Counted from the first letter of the stretch, positions 16,642-24,216 are shown. The stretch is 34,254 bases of DNA from an uncultured Bacteroides sp. (GCA_900546355.1 URCM01000021.1:1-34254), one strand, 5' to 3'. The notes: generated from the sequence alone by a model not told the origin. Numbers and translations: made by a program.

Positions 16642-18561
16642 TTAGAGGTCTACGTTTTGGCTGCGTTTTGCCCAACTGAGGACGTTGATTTCGGCACGAA
16701 CATAGCCTTCTTTCTTGTCATCGTCTTCATCACCCGGTTCGATAATTGAAGGATCTCCAGGGCCGCTAATGCCTGTGATATTAATTTCATACCAGTTATT
16801 ACGAACAACTCCATAGCGTCCTAAATGAGATTGATCATAATCCTCACCATTTTCCCATTTTACTTCATCTTCTGCAAAATGTTTTATCAAGGCTGCATAA
16901 TAGTAGCTTGTGCCATTCAAATAATATTTTATAGTACCCATAGCATTCCAAATAGCTGCATATTGTTCTTCCTTGAGCGTTGGGTCTGTGGTTGTTAAAG
17001 TAAACAAGTTCTTAATATCTTCCAAGGAAGCATACATTCCATTTTTTGCCTCACTATTCAACCCCAATATTTCTCCTGTAAGTTTATTTGCGTCCGTAGT
17101 AATGCGTTTATTTGCTTCTTCTACAATAGTCGATTCAAGTCCCTTTACAGCATTATCACCGGTTTGGTCTTCCCAACGATATTTCTTAGGATCTGTACCG
17201 CATATAAAGAAAGTTTCCAAAGAAGCTGTGGTTTCATTGCCTATTTTAGAATAATATTTTGTTTTTAGCAAGACAGTTGTTGTTTGATTTTCTGTTTGAG
17301 CATTGTAATCCATTGTATTTTCCAAGCAATACAAAGGAGAACTAATTTCTTTTTCATCTTCGGTATGTTCTATATCCTCATTCCAAGGGATATTACTTGA
17401 ACCAGACCCTCCTATTTCATCTGCATCTTTCCAGATATTAAACTCAACTCTTGCGGCATCTGTATTTTCATAAGTTCCTGTATAATTATGGTCTTTAGCC
17501 CAATAAATACGATAATAGTTAGAGGTCGCTTTACCACTGTAATCAATAGGAATAACAGATGTACCGGCAAAACGAGAGATTTTCCCATAAGTATTTGTTA
17601 ACCAACCGTCTGTTGTATTGAAACCACTTACATCACGCAATAAGTTTGTAGTATTATTTGTTACATTCAACACCCATCCCTGCAAGGCAACATGGTCACC
17701 ATTATAAACGCTTGCATTATCTTTCTCAGCGACATTCATAGTATATTTATCTTCACCCGAGGCTTTGAAATTTCCTTTCAATGTTACTTTAGCAACAATA
17801 CGTTCCACATAAATACGGGCAGCATCATGTCCTTCAGCTTCTTCTCTAGTTTCATATACAGTAACTGGAACTAATGTTTTAGCTGTTGCATCTTTCATAT
17901 TATCTGATCCGGCAACTGTAGACAAAGGAGAACTAATCATTAAGAAACTTTCTCGCTTGGTTTCAGAAGATGATGCTTTAGTAACTTGATCTACAGTCAG
18001 TGCTAATTTGGTTTGCAAGGCAGTCAATTTCTTGTTTTCTGCAAAGAAATCTCCTCCATCAATTTGTAATTTGCCATCTTCGCTTACCGTAATTCTTTCA
18101 TTGGGATTGAGAATAACTAAAGCATACAATTGGGTATTTTCGTCAACTAAAGGAGCAGTTGTTGTTGTTGTGACAATACTTGATACTTGGGAAGGATCAT
18201 TTCCTGCTTGGGCTAATGAACTAAGGGAGTAAGCACATGAAAATTTAGCATCAGCATCAGCATCCAGATCCGGATTTGTGCTTGTTTTTTTTGCAGCTTC
18301 GAAAAAGACAATAATACCTGCGTTTACTTTAAATTCATTGTCAAGTCCATCTTCTAAATCAATAGGAGACGTACTTTCATCATTTGTTCTCGACATACCA
18401 CCACTAGTAGTAGGCATATTAATCGCCACTTTCACATAGCCTTCTCCTGTAACAGGAGTAGTCCCACCCGCATTTCCTGCGCCTGTGTCTTCCAAATTGT
18501 CGCTACATGCGGCAAACATGCCTGCCGCGAGCAACATTGCTAAATACTTCACTTTTTTCAT
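16642..18561 (-). CDS. Type V pilus stalk subunit (Mfa1/FimA-like fimbrillin)
   Basis: 639 residues. A lipoprotein signal peptide ends at Cys19 (MLLAAGMFAAC), then a Gly/Thr-rich linker and the fimbrillin N-domain (GYVKVAINMPTTSGG, LYALVILNPNE, ARIYVERIVAKVTLKG). The C-domain ends GVVRNNWYEINITGISGPG and VRAEINVLSWAKRSQNVDL, the latter being the Mfa1-type C-terminal strand. Family pilins are made as lipoproteins, reach the cell surface, are cleaved at a loop by a protease and polymerise by strand exchange. It is the first gene after a 0.58 kb non-coding region and is AT-rich. It is longer than Porphyromonas Mfa1 (about 560 residues). Confidence 0.85.
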   Translation of the reverse strand: MKKVKYLAMLLAAGMFAACSDNLEDTGAGNAGGTTPVTGEGYVKVAINMPTTSGGMSRTNDESTSPIDLEDGLDNEFKVNAGIIVFFEAAKKTSTNPDLDADADAKFSCAYSLSSLAQAGNDPSQVSSIVTTTTTAPLVDENTQLYALVILNPNERITVSEDGKLQIDGGDFFAENKKLTALQTKLALTVDQVTKASSSETKRESFLMISSPLSTVAGSDNMKDATAKTLVPVTVYETREEAEGHDAARIYVERIVAKVTLKGNFKASGEDKYTMNVAEKDNASVYNGDHVALQGWVLNVTNNTTNLLRDVSGFNTTDGWLTNTYGKISRFAGTSVIPIDYSGKATSNYYRIYWAKDHNYTGTYENTDAARVEFNIWKDADEIGGSGSSNIPWNEDIEHTEDEKEISSPLYCLENTMDYNAQTENQTTTVLLKTKYYSKIGNETTASLETFFICGTDPKKYRWEDQTGDNAVKGLESTIVEEANKRITTDANKLTGEILGLNSEAKNGMYASLEDIKNLFTLTTTDPTLKEEQYAAIWNAMGTIKYYLNGTSYYYAALIKHFAEDEVKWENGEDYDQSHLGRYGVVRNNWYEINITGISGPGDPSIIEPGDEDDDKKEGYVRAEINVLSWAKRSQNVDL

Positions 18562-18645
18562 AATCGTAGTATAATTAAATTAGTAATCTCTTTTTTAGTT
18601 GGCTAAGTTTTTAATACACTTGTTACCTTTTGCCTTCGAACTTAT

Positions 18646-19011
18646 GGGAAATACGGGAAAAAGGGAACTGGTCTTATGAAAAAAGACTATGATATATGAC
18701 TTTGGCAAGGAAGTGGCTTTCGCAGTACCGGGAGGTTCAGTCCTCGCAAAATCCTAAGGGCTCAGGACTGCAGTCCTTATAGTACTAGGACTGGAGTACC
18801 AGTGCAATGAAACAGCAGTCCTACTGCATTGGGACTGGCGGATTGATTGTATTATTCGAAAAAGTCAGTAGTGTGACTAGGAAACTGTTTTGAAATTCTA
18901 CAAAAAATCTAATGGATTCCGCAATTAGCCAACGTAGGGGCGCATTGGGCAAAATGCGAATATTCATTTAAACTTATCACTGCAAAGTGAATTGTTTTTC
19001 CCGTATTTCCC
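18646..19011. repeat. 17-bp perfect inverted repeats flanking 332 bp (possible invertible segment)
   Basis: GGGAAATACGGGAAAAA at 18646-18662 is repeated in inverted orientation at 18995-19011. Similarity continues outward (ACTTAT next to the left arm, AATAAGT next to the right arm) with a one-base offset, giving arms of about 23 bases. The enclosed 332 bp carries no open gene. The arrangement fits an invertible promoter or the ends of a small degenerate mobile element; no invertase gene lies in the window. Confidence 0.65.
18738..18837. repeat. Array of six alternating CAGTCC/GGACTG half-sites
   Basis: CAGTCC at 18738, GGACTG at 18765, CAGTCC at 18771, GGACTG at 18788, CAGTCC at 18816 and GGACTG at 18832 strictly alternate in orientation. 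The central pair forms the perfect 14-base palindrome AGGACTGCAGTCCT (18764-18777). The array lies wholly inside the inverted-repeat-bounded segment. Confidence 0.75.
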
Positions 19012-19065
19012 AATAAGTCAAAGAACGAAAGAAGTTATCTCTATCAAAACCACTCTCTTTATAAC

Positions 19066-19100
19066 AGGTGACAAGGTACCAGTTGACAAGGTGACAAGGT
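19066..19100. repeat. Three direct GACAAGGT repeats
   Basis: AGGTGACAAGGT occurs at 19066-19077 and 19089-19100, with a third GACAAGGT at 19085-19092. They lie just downstream of the OmpA-like gene stop. AGTTGAC (19081-19087) can also pair with GTCAACT (19129-19135). Confidence 0.7.
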
Positions 19101-19144
19101 TTTAAAAAGCCTTCTTGTCTGACCTCTGGTCAACTTTTCTGCCG

Positions 19145-20563
19145 TCAAATGCCCGACAGGTTAGCTTGGGCTTCCTCCAGTCCGGCTTCGGAAGCTTGGT
19201 GGAGCCAGCGGACGGCTTCATCGTACCGCTCCAGCATACGTAAGGCTACGCCCCGTGCATTGGCTGCCTGCGGACTGTCGCCCGCTTTCATCAGGTAAGG
19301 CATTGCCTGCTGTGCCAGTCCTTGTTCGAGTAAGGCATTGGCTGCATTGAGGTTTGCCACGGGGTCGGTAGGATAGTATTGCACAGCTATCTGGAACACT
19401 TCGATGAACTCCGGGCTTCCGGGACGGTAGGTCTGCGCCACGGCAAACATTTCCTGCAATGACAGGTTCTGCGGACGGGTGCGGATTACCTGCTTCGCCT
19501 CATCGACATTGAAGCCGCGTATCACATAGTCGATGCGGTAATCGGAACGGCGCAGTCCGGGATAACAGTCGGCAAGCAGGGTGCGGTATGCCTGCGGATA
19601 AGCCGAACGCAAGCGGCGTTCTTTGGCATCGGGGTCTCCCTCGCTGTCGATAATCTCCAGGATGCCTTCCTTATCGGCAAGGCTGCTTTGGGCTACATAG
19701 GCACGCAGCCCTTCCCAGTTTTCCGGCTCGCTGTCTACGACAAACAAGCTGTCGGCCAGGCCATAGCGACCGATGATGTAAGCCTTCAACGCTTCGGTAC
19801 GGCCTTTCGCCAGGCGCGCGTTCGAGCGGTAGGTGCCTTCGGGTGAGGCATATCCTTTGACCTGCATCCGCACGATACGCACATCGGCATCGCCCTGTAC
19901 GCTGTCTATCGTGGCTATTATCTTGGCCAACTCTGCCGGATTGCGGCGGTAGTCGGGATAAATGTCGGTTTTGTTCACCGGGAAGTCGAGGTAAGCCTGT
20001 CCGCTCAGGCGGCGGCTCTTGACGGTTTCTACCTGCGGGGCGATGTATGCCAGGGCAGGATGCCAGGCGATGTCGGCTACCGCCAACGGTTTCCGTGCGG
20101 TATTGATTACCTGTCCGCACCCGCATTCGTCTTCGCCTAAATAGAGGGAAGCCCCTTCCATCCACGGTTCGTATGCCAATGCCGTCTGATAGTCTACTTG
20201 TTGCGCTACCGCTTTGTCGCGCTTCACCACCCGGTAAGGGGCTTCGGCATACGTGAGCGAATCGTTGCGCAGGTAGTAGAGGTAACGTTTGCGCCCCATC
20301 ACTTCTACGGCCGGCAGCCAACGGTCTCCGCCTTCGCCCTTAAAGAAAGGCTGAAGCACTACCGAGCGGTTGGAACGTACGTTCAAGCTGTCGAGGCTGA
20401 CGCGGAAAGCGATACGTACACTGTCGCGCGCACGGCTTATCTCTACGCCTTCGATGCCTACGCCGTCTGTAGCCTGCTGCGCCTGCGCCACCGGCAGCAT
20501 ACCGAACCAGCCGGCGAGAAGCATTATATAATAAGGTATATAAAGGAAATGTTTTCTGTTCAT
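19145..20563 (-). CDS. DUF3868/OmpA-like outer-membrane protein of the pilus locus
   Basis: 472 residues from the ATG at 20563, chosen because GGGAGGAG lies just upstream and a Sec signal peptide follows (MLLAGWFGMLPVAQA). The N-terminal half is of DUF3868 type (GVEISRARDSVRIAFRVSLD, FFKGEGGDRWLPAVEV). An OmpA-like peptidoglycan-binding domain follows (NPAELAKIIATIDSV, VKGYASPEGTYRSNARLAKG). The end has TPR-like helices (about 380-470) with ANLNAANALLEQG. In Bacteroidales such proteins accompany type V pilus genes, probably linking the organelle or its assembly to the wall. It begins 19 bases after the DUF3575 gene; GC-rich compared with the pilin genes. Confidence 0.8.
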   Translation of the reverse strand: MNRKHFLYIPYYIMLLAGWFGMLPVAQAQQATDGVGIEGVEISRARDSVRIAFRVSLDSLNVRSNRSVVLQPFFKGEGGDRWLPAVEVMGRKRYLYYLRNDSLTYAEAPYRVVKRDKAVAQQVDYQTALAYEPWMEGASLYLGEDECGCGQVINTARKPLAVADIAWHPALAYIAPQVETVKSRRLSGQAYLDFPVNKTDIYPDYRRNPAELAKIIATIDSVQGDADVRIVRMQVKGYASPEGTYRSNARLAKGRTEALKAYIIGRYGLADSLFVVDSEPENWEGLRAYVAQSSLADKEGILEIIDSEGDPDAKERRLRSAYPQAYRTLLADCYPGLRRSDYRIDYVIRGFNVDEAKQVIRTRPQNLSLQEMFAVAQTYRPGSPEFIEVFQIAVQYYPTDPVANLNAANALLEQGLAQQAMPYLMKAGDSPQAANARGVALRMLERYDEAVRWLHQASEAGLEEAQANLSGI

Positions 20564-20582
20564 GGTCTGCTCCTCCCTTCCG

Positions 20583-21161
20583 TTAGAATACATAAATCAG
20601 ATTGACCGCCACCTTGGTAGGCCCTACGTAGTGATGTGGCTCGTTGTTTTCCAGCTGGTCGCCGCAACGCGGGCATTCGTATTTGTCCGCCCGCGAATAG
20701 ACGTAACCCAATCCGATTTCCGCCTCCATGCTCCAGTGGCGTCCCAACATCCAGTGATAACCGTATGCAATGCCTGCTCCTACCATCCAGCCTTCGTAGC
20801 GATGGTCTTTCAGTTGTCCGAAGTCGGTACCCAGAAAAGTAAAACCGGTATTCCAATTCCCCATGTTGTAGATTCCCCCTAACAGATGCGCTCCGATGAA
20901 GTGTCCGTTGAACGACTCGCACAGCCAATAGCGCGCTTCGGGTTGTAGCTTCCAGTGTTTCCATTTCTTATTGTCGCTGAACGTCCATGCATTCAGGTCG
21001 CCCGATATGTCTACGGTCCATTTCGGAGCTACTTTCACCTCAGCAGCAATATTCATGGTTGTAGTCACATCGTATACCAGATTGGTCTTCAAAGCTACCT
21101 TTTGGGCAGAAACAGTAAGACCTGTCCACAGCAGACAAATACTTACAATTAGTAATCTCAT
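20583..21161 (-). CDS. DUF3575 family protein, first gene of the pilus locus
   Basis: 192 residues from the ATG at 21161 (a TTG four codons upstream is less likely). A signal peptide ends near VSAQ. It is followed by the DUF3575 signature: KVALKTNLVYDVTTTMNIA, WTVDISGDLNAWTFSDNKKWKHW, LQPEARYWLCE and FIGAHLLGG. The alternating strand pattern and C-terminal VAVNLIYVF suggest a small outer-membrane barrel. The C-x-x-C in YECPRCGDQ is unusual for an exported protein and could form a disulfide or bind metal. It is usually found beside DUF3868/OmpA and fimbrillin genes, as here. A promoter box lies about 59 bases upstream. Confidence 0.85.
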   Translation of the reverse strand: MRLLIVSICLLWTGLTVSAQKVALKTNLVYDVTTTMNIAAEVKVAPKWTVDISGDLNAWTFSDNKKWKHWKLQPEARYWLCESFNGHFIGAHLLGGIYNMGNWNTGFTFLGTDFGQLKDHRYEGWMVGAGIAYGYHWMLGRHWSMEAEIGLGYVYSRADKYECPRCGDQLENNEPHHYVGPTKVAVNLIYVF

Positions 21162-21219
21162 GTTGTCTATCAATCTCTAAGTCTCTATCAGTAGTCTAAT
21201 AAATCTCTATCAGGCAGGG

Positions 21220-21227
21220 CAAATGTA
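21220..21227 (-). promoter_or_regulatory. -7 promoter box of the DUF3575-OmpA pilus genes
   Basis: The minus strand reads TACATTTG, a full TAnnTTTG match, giving a leader of roughly 50 bases before the DUF3575 start. The -33 region (TTTAC) is only a partial match. Confidence 0.6.
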
Positions 21228-21296
21228 GTAATTTATTATTAAAGTAAAGATATATTTAAGGCAACGGTATTTTTCTTTTAAAATACATTAACAAAC

Positions 21297-21305
21297 GGGG
21301 GGGGG
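21297..21305. repeat. Nine-G homopolymer tract
   Basis: Nine consecutive G on the plus strand (C on the minus strand), lying between the short RNA terminator and the pilus promoter. In otherwise AT-rich intergenic DNA such a tract is prone to slippage. Confidence 0.9.
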
Positions 21306-21321
21306 TAAATTAACAGTACAT

Positions 21322-21384
21322 AAAAAGGGAGAACGCCTTCTCCCCAACATGTTAACCTTAAATCTAATACTATGAAAAAAATCA
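21322..21384 (-). ncRNA. Candidate short RNA with intrinsic terminator upstream of the pilus locus
   Basis: A perfect -7 box (TATCTTTG, 21390-21397 minus) is followed about 45 bases on by a terminator: GGGAGAA and TTCTCCC pair across a 4-base GGCG loop (21327-21344) and are followed by five Ts (21322-21326). The expected RNA is about 60 nt. The segment TTAGATTTAAGGTTAAC before the hairpin resembles, in my memory, multi-copy short RNAs of Bacteroidales, but I cannot check the family. It could instead be an attenuated leader for the pilus genes. Confidence 0.5.
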
Positions 21385-21389
21385 CGCCG

Positions 21390-21397
21390 CAAAGATA
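21390..21397 (-). promoter_or_regulatory. -7 promoter box of the candidate short RNA
   Basis: The minus strand reads TATCTTTG followed by CGGCGTGATTT. The same 20 bases, beginning one base earlier, occur on the plus strand at 24353-24372. Confidence 0.65.
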
Positions 21398-21572
21398 AAA
21401 ATTCGTCCGGAGCCTGCCAACAAAAAGCTGTGGATATTATGGAAGGTTTAAGTTTCTTTTGCTATCTGTGTGGTTTTTTTATTGACTCCGTGTCTCCTTC
21501 TATGTTCCGCAAACCTGTCCAGCCCTACCCATACGAATGCGTTTTGGGGGGGATGGCTGTCTCCCGGTCGGT

Positions 21573-22301
21573 TTATTTTACCGACAGGCGGGCCAGGTAA
21601 TCGTAATGTTCGCCTTCTTGTAGCTTTTCTACCCGGAAACCATACTGCGAAGCGTAGGCCGAAAGCGTATCGGAGTCGATATACAGCCAGTCGAACGGTT
21701 CGCCTTTCACTTTGCCATATTGCATTTGGAAGTCCACCTCTCCGTAATAATCGGCGGCAAGGTCGATTAAAAAACTTCCGTCTTCGTCCTCGTACAGATA
21801 GCGCAAGTCGCTGGAGTCCATTAGCACGCAACCGCCTGGTGCCAGGAGCTGCTTGGCACGGGTCAGAAAAGCGGGCATGTTCTTCAGCTTGCCGATGATG
21901 CCCGACCCGTTCATCAGCATCAGGATGGTATCAAATTGTCCTGTGAACCGCTCGTCGAACACATTCGCCAAGTGTGCGTTCACTCCCCGTTTTTGCATCA
22001 CTTCTACCGACCATGGCGAAATGTCAATAGCCAATGCTTCCTTCTGCATGTCACGCAATGCCAGCGAATGGCATCCGCTTCCTGCGCCTACATCCAGTAT
22101 CCGCCCTTTGGCAAGGCGCAGAGCCGTCTGTTCCAGCAAGGGCATCTGCTGGAATGTACGGAACAATTCGCCCACGGGCAGTTCGTCTTCATCAAACTGG
22201 GAAGAAAACACCCGCAACCGTTCCGCGCGTCCCGTCGTATAATAATCGTGGATAGCCCGCCCCATCGGGTCTTTATCCGCATGCAACCAATGCTTGTTCA
22301 T
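21573..22301 (-). CDS. Class I SAM-dependent methyltransferase
   Basis: 242 residues with a Rossmann methyltransferase core. Motif I is ILDVGAGSGCHSLAL (about residues 68-82), the acidic end of strand 2 is AIDISPWSVEVM, and motif II/III regions are DTILMLMNGSGIIG and LLAPGGCVLMDSSDL. The N-terminal helix region (MGRAIHDYYTTG) and the small C-terminal cap fit generic methyltransferases of Bacteroidetes; the substrate is not readable. It has no close partner gene. The short gap to the next gene on the same strand contains that gene's strong terminator, so it probably has its own promoter; the best candidate is a TACATTTA immediately before the ATG. Confidence 0.9.
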   Translation of the reverse strand: MNKHWLHADKDPMGRAIHDYYTTGRAERLRVFSSQFDEDELPVGELFRTFQQMPLLEQTALRLAKGRILDVGAGSGCHSLALRDMQKEALAIDISPWSVEVMQKRGVNAHLANVFDERFTGQFDTILMLMNGSGIIGKLKNMPAFLTRAKQLLAPGGCVLMDSSDLRYLYEDEDGSFLIDLAADYYGEVDFQMQYGKVKGEPFDWLYIDSDTLSAYASQYGFRVEKLQEGEHYDYLARLSVK

Positions 22302-22346
22302 AAATGTATCTGTTTTGACACAGGCTCTGAACCTATGTGAGAGAAT

Positions 22347-22380
22347 AAAAAATCCCCGTAACTCGACGAGCTACAGGGAC
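22347..22380 (-). terminator. Rho-independent terminator of the GGGtGRT operon
   Basis: On the minus strand TCCCTGTAGCTCG pairs with CGAGTTACGGGGA (13 positions, two of them G-U wobbles) and is followed by six Ts. A very stable terminator, fitting a strongly expressed operon. Confidence 0.85.
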
Positions 22381-22407
22381 TTTCTTATAAAATATGGTAA
22401 CCTTGGA

Positions 22408-23418
22408 TTATTTGTTCAGAGCCAAAGCCACGTTAACGGCGCAAGCTACTGTACATCCTACCATCGGGTTGTTTCCGATACCCAGGAAGCCCATCATTTC
22501 TACGTGAGCGGGAACTGAAGAAGAACCTGCGAACTGAGCGTCTGAGTGCATACGGCCCAATGTATCGGTCATACCGTAAGAAGCAGGACCTGCAGCCATG
22601 TTGTCGGGGTGCAGTGTACGGCCTGTACCACCACCTGATGCTACCGAGAAGTAAGGCTTGCCGGCAAGTACACGTTCTTTCTTGTAAGTACCAGCTACCG
22701 GGTGTTGGAAACGGGTCGGGTTGGTAGAGTTACCTGTGATAGATACGTCTACGTTTTCATGCCACATGATAGCTACACCTTCGCGCACATCGTCGGCACC
22801 GTAGCATTTTACTTTTGCACGCGGACCGTCTGAATACGGAGTTTCGTTTACGATGTGCAATTCACCGGTGAAGTAATCAAACTTCGTCTGAACGTATGTA
22901 AAGCCGTTGATACGAGAGATAATCATAGCGGCGTCTTTACCCAGACCGTTCAGGATGCAACGCAACGGGTTGGTACGAACCTTGTTTGCCATTTCTGCAA
23001 TCTTGATAGCACCTTCGGCAGCAGCGAATGATTCGTGGCCTGCCAAGAACGCAAAGCACTGGGTTTCTTCGCGGAGCAGACGGGCTGCCAAGTTTCCATG
23101 ACCCAAACCTACTTTACGGTCATCGGCTACAGAACCCGGAATACAGAACGATTGCAAACCGATACCGATAGCTTCGGCAGCATCGGCAGCGTTCTTGCAG
23201 CCTTTCTTCAGTGCGATGGCGCAACCTACTACGTAAGCCCACTTAGCGTTTTCGAAGCAGATACCCTGAGTTTCCTGACAAGTCAGATACGGGTCGAGTC
23301 CTGCTTCTTCACAGATCTTGTTAGCTTCTTCAATGTCTTTGATGCCGTTTTCGTTCAATGCAGCCAGAATCTGCTTCATGCGACGGTCTTGACTTTCAAA
23401 CTGTACTGGTCTAATCAT
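22408..23418 (-). CDS. GGGtGRT family protein
   Basis: 336 residues from the ATG at 23418, which has AGGAGG upstream. It is identified by the eponymous SGGGTGRTLHP at about 261-271. Other conserved-looking parts are SVADDRKVGLGHGNLAARLL (96-115) and FLAGHESFAAAEGAIKIAEMANK (124-146). Cysteines at 47, 54, 66, 74, 92, 121, 154, 205, 322 and 326 could include metal or Fe-S ligands. The family is named for its motif; its function is not established to my knowledge. It follows a NifU-like scaffold gene after 16 bases and ends with a strong terminator. Codon use looks strongly biased (GGT, CGT, AAC), suggesting high expression. Confidence 0.9.
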   Translation of the reverse strand: MIRPVQFESQDRRMKQILAALNENGIKDIEEANKICEEAGLDPYLTCQETQGICFENAKWAYVVGCAIALKKGCKNAADAAEAIGIGLQSFCIPGSVADDRKVGLGHGNLAARLLREETQCFAFLAGHESFAAAEGAIKIAEMANKVRTNPLRCILNGLGKDAAMIISRINGFTYVQTKFDYFTGELHIVNETPYSDGPRAKVKCYGADDVREGVAIMWHENVDVSITGNSTNPTRFQHPVAGTYKKERVLAGKPYFSVASGGGTGRTLHPDNMAAGPASYGMTDTLGRMHSDAQFAGSSSVPAHVEMMGFLGIGNNPMVGCTVACAVNVALALNK

Positions 23419-23434
23419 AATCTGTGTCCTCCTA

Positions 23435-24136
23435 TTATTCTTTACGTGGGTCAATATATTTAACTGCGCCTTGTTCGGGTTTGAAGCGACCGTAAGTTCC
23501 GGTTACAGCTTTCAACGCTTCGTTAGCGTCAACACCCTTCTTCACTTGTTCCATGAACTTGCCCATGTGAACATATTCATAACCGATTACCTGGTTGTCT
23601 TTGTCCAAAGCCATACGGGTGATGTAACCTTCGGTCAGTTCGAGGTAACGGGTGCCTTTAGCTTTTGTTCCGTACAATGTACCTACCTGGCTGCGGAGAC
23701 CTTTACCCAAGTCTTCCAAGCCTGCGCCGATCATCAAGCCGCCTTCTGAGAAAGCTGATTGGGTACGACCGTAAACGATTTGCAGGAACAATTCACGCAT
23801 GGCTGTATTGATAGCGTCGCAAACCAAGTCGGTGTTCAAAGCTTCCAAGATAGTCTTGCCCGGCAGGATTTCAGATGCCATAGCAGCTGAGTGGGTCATA
23901 CCTGAGCAACCGATAGTTTCTACCAGACATTCTTGGATAACGCCTTCCTTAACGTTCAGTGTCAGCTTGCACGCACCTTGCTGAGGAGCGCACCATCCCA
24001 CACCGTGGGTCAAACCTGAAATGTCTTTGATTTCTTTTGCCTGAATCCATTTCCCTTCTTCAGGAATAGGAGCCGGACCGTGGTTAGGTCCTTTTGCGAC
24101 ACAACACATGTGTTCAACTTCGTGTGAATAAGTCAT
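23435..24136 (-). CDS. NifU-like iron-sulfur cluster scaffold protein
   Basis: 233 residues. The N-terminal half resembles the NifU/IscU scaffold domain: GWCAPQQGACKLTLNVKEG, then ECLVETIGCSGMTHSAAMASE, then LVCDAINTAM. Candidate cluster ligands are Cys49/56, Cys77 and Cys106. The C-terminal ~110 residues (GTKAKGTRYLELTEGYITRM onward) are an extension not found in classical IscU. An N-terminal CC pair (Cys11, Cys12) is also unusual. In the same message as the GGGtGRT protein, it probably supplies or holds a cluster for that protein. A perfect -7 box lies about 80 bases upstream. Confidence 0.85.
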   Translation of the reverse strand: MTYSHEVEHMCCVAKGPNHGPAPIPEEGKWIQAKEIKDISGLTHGVGWCAPQQGACKLTLNVKEGVIQECLVETIGCSGMTHSAAMASEILPGKTILEALNTDLVCDAINTAMRELFLQIVYGRTQSAFSEGGLMIGAGLEDLGKGLRSQVGTLYGTKAKGTRYLELTEGYITRMALDKDNQVIGYEYVHMGKFMEQVKKGVDANEALKAVTGTYGRFKPEQGAVKYIDPRKE

Positions 24137-24216
24137 ATTCGTTACGTTTTATTGAGTAATAAAAAATAAGTAGTTCTTAGTCGGGTCTCAGAGGCAGTCC
24201 CTCTTGATTCCGCACG

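Larger units (their letters stand above)
18562..19144. other. Gene-free region upstream of the stalk pilin with inverted repeats
   Basis: 583 bases between the OmpA-like gene and the stalk pilin. It holds a 17-bp perfect inverted repeat pair (18646-18662 and 18995-19011), six alternating CAGTCC/GGACTG half-sites (18738-18837) and GACAAGGT direct repeats (19066-19100). No perfect -7 box faces the stalk gene. The best matches are a minus-strand TAAGTTCG just outside the left repeat (7 of 8) and a plus-strand TGACTTTG at 18697-18704 (7 of 8) pointing away from the stalk gene. Confidence 0.7.
21162..21572. other. Gene-free stretch ahead of the pilus locus
   Basis: 411 bases holding the pilus promoter box (21220-21227), a nine-G tract (21297-21305), a short terminated RNA (21322-21384) with its own promoter box (21390-21397), and a second run of seven Gs (21546-21552). 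From about 21400 to 21545 I see nothing recognisable. Confidence 0.6.

Noticed and set aside
18640..19017. Insertion sequence between the OmpA-like and stalk genes
   Set aside because: No transposase frame and no target-site duplication flank the inverted repeats; kept only as an alternative to an invertible segment.
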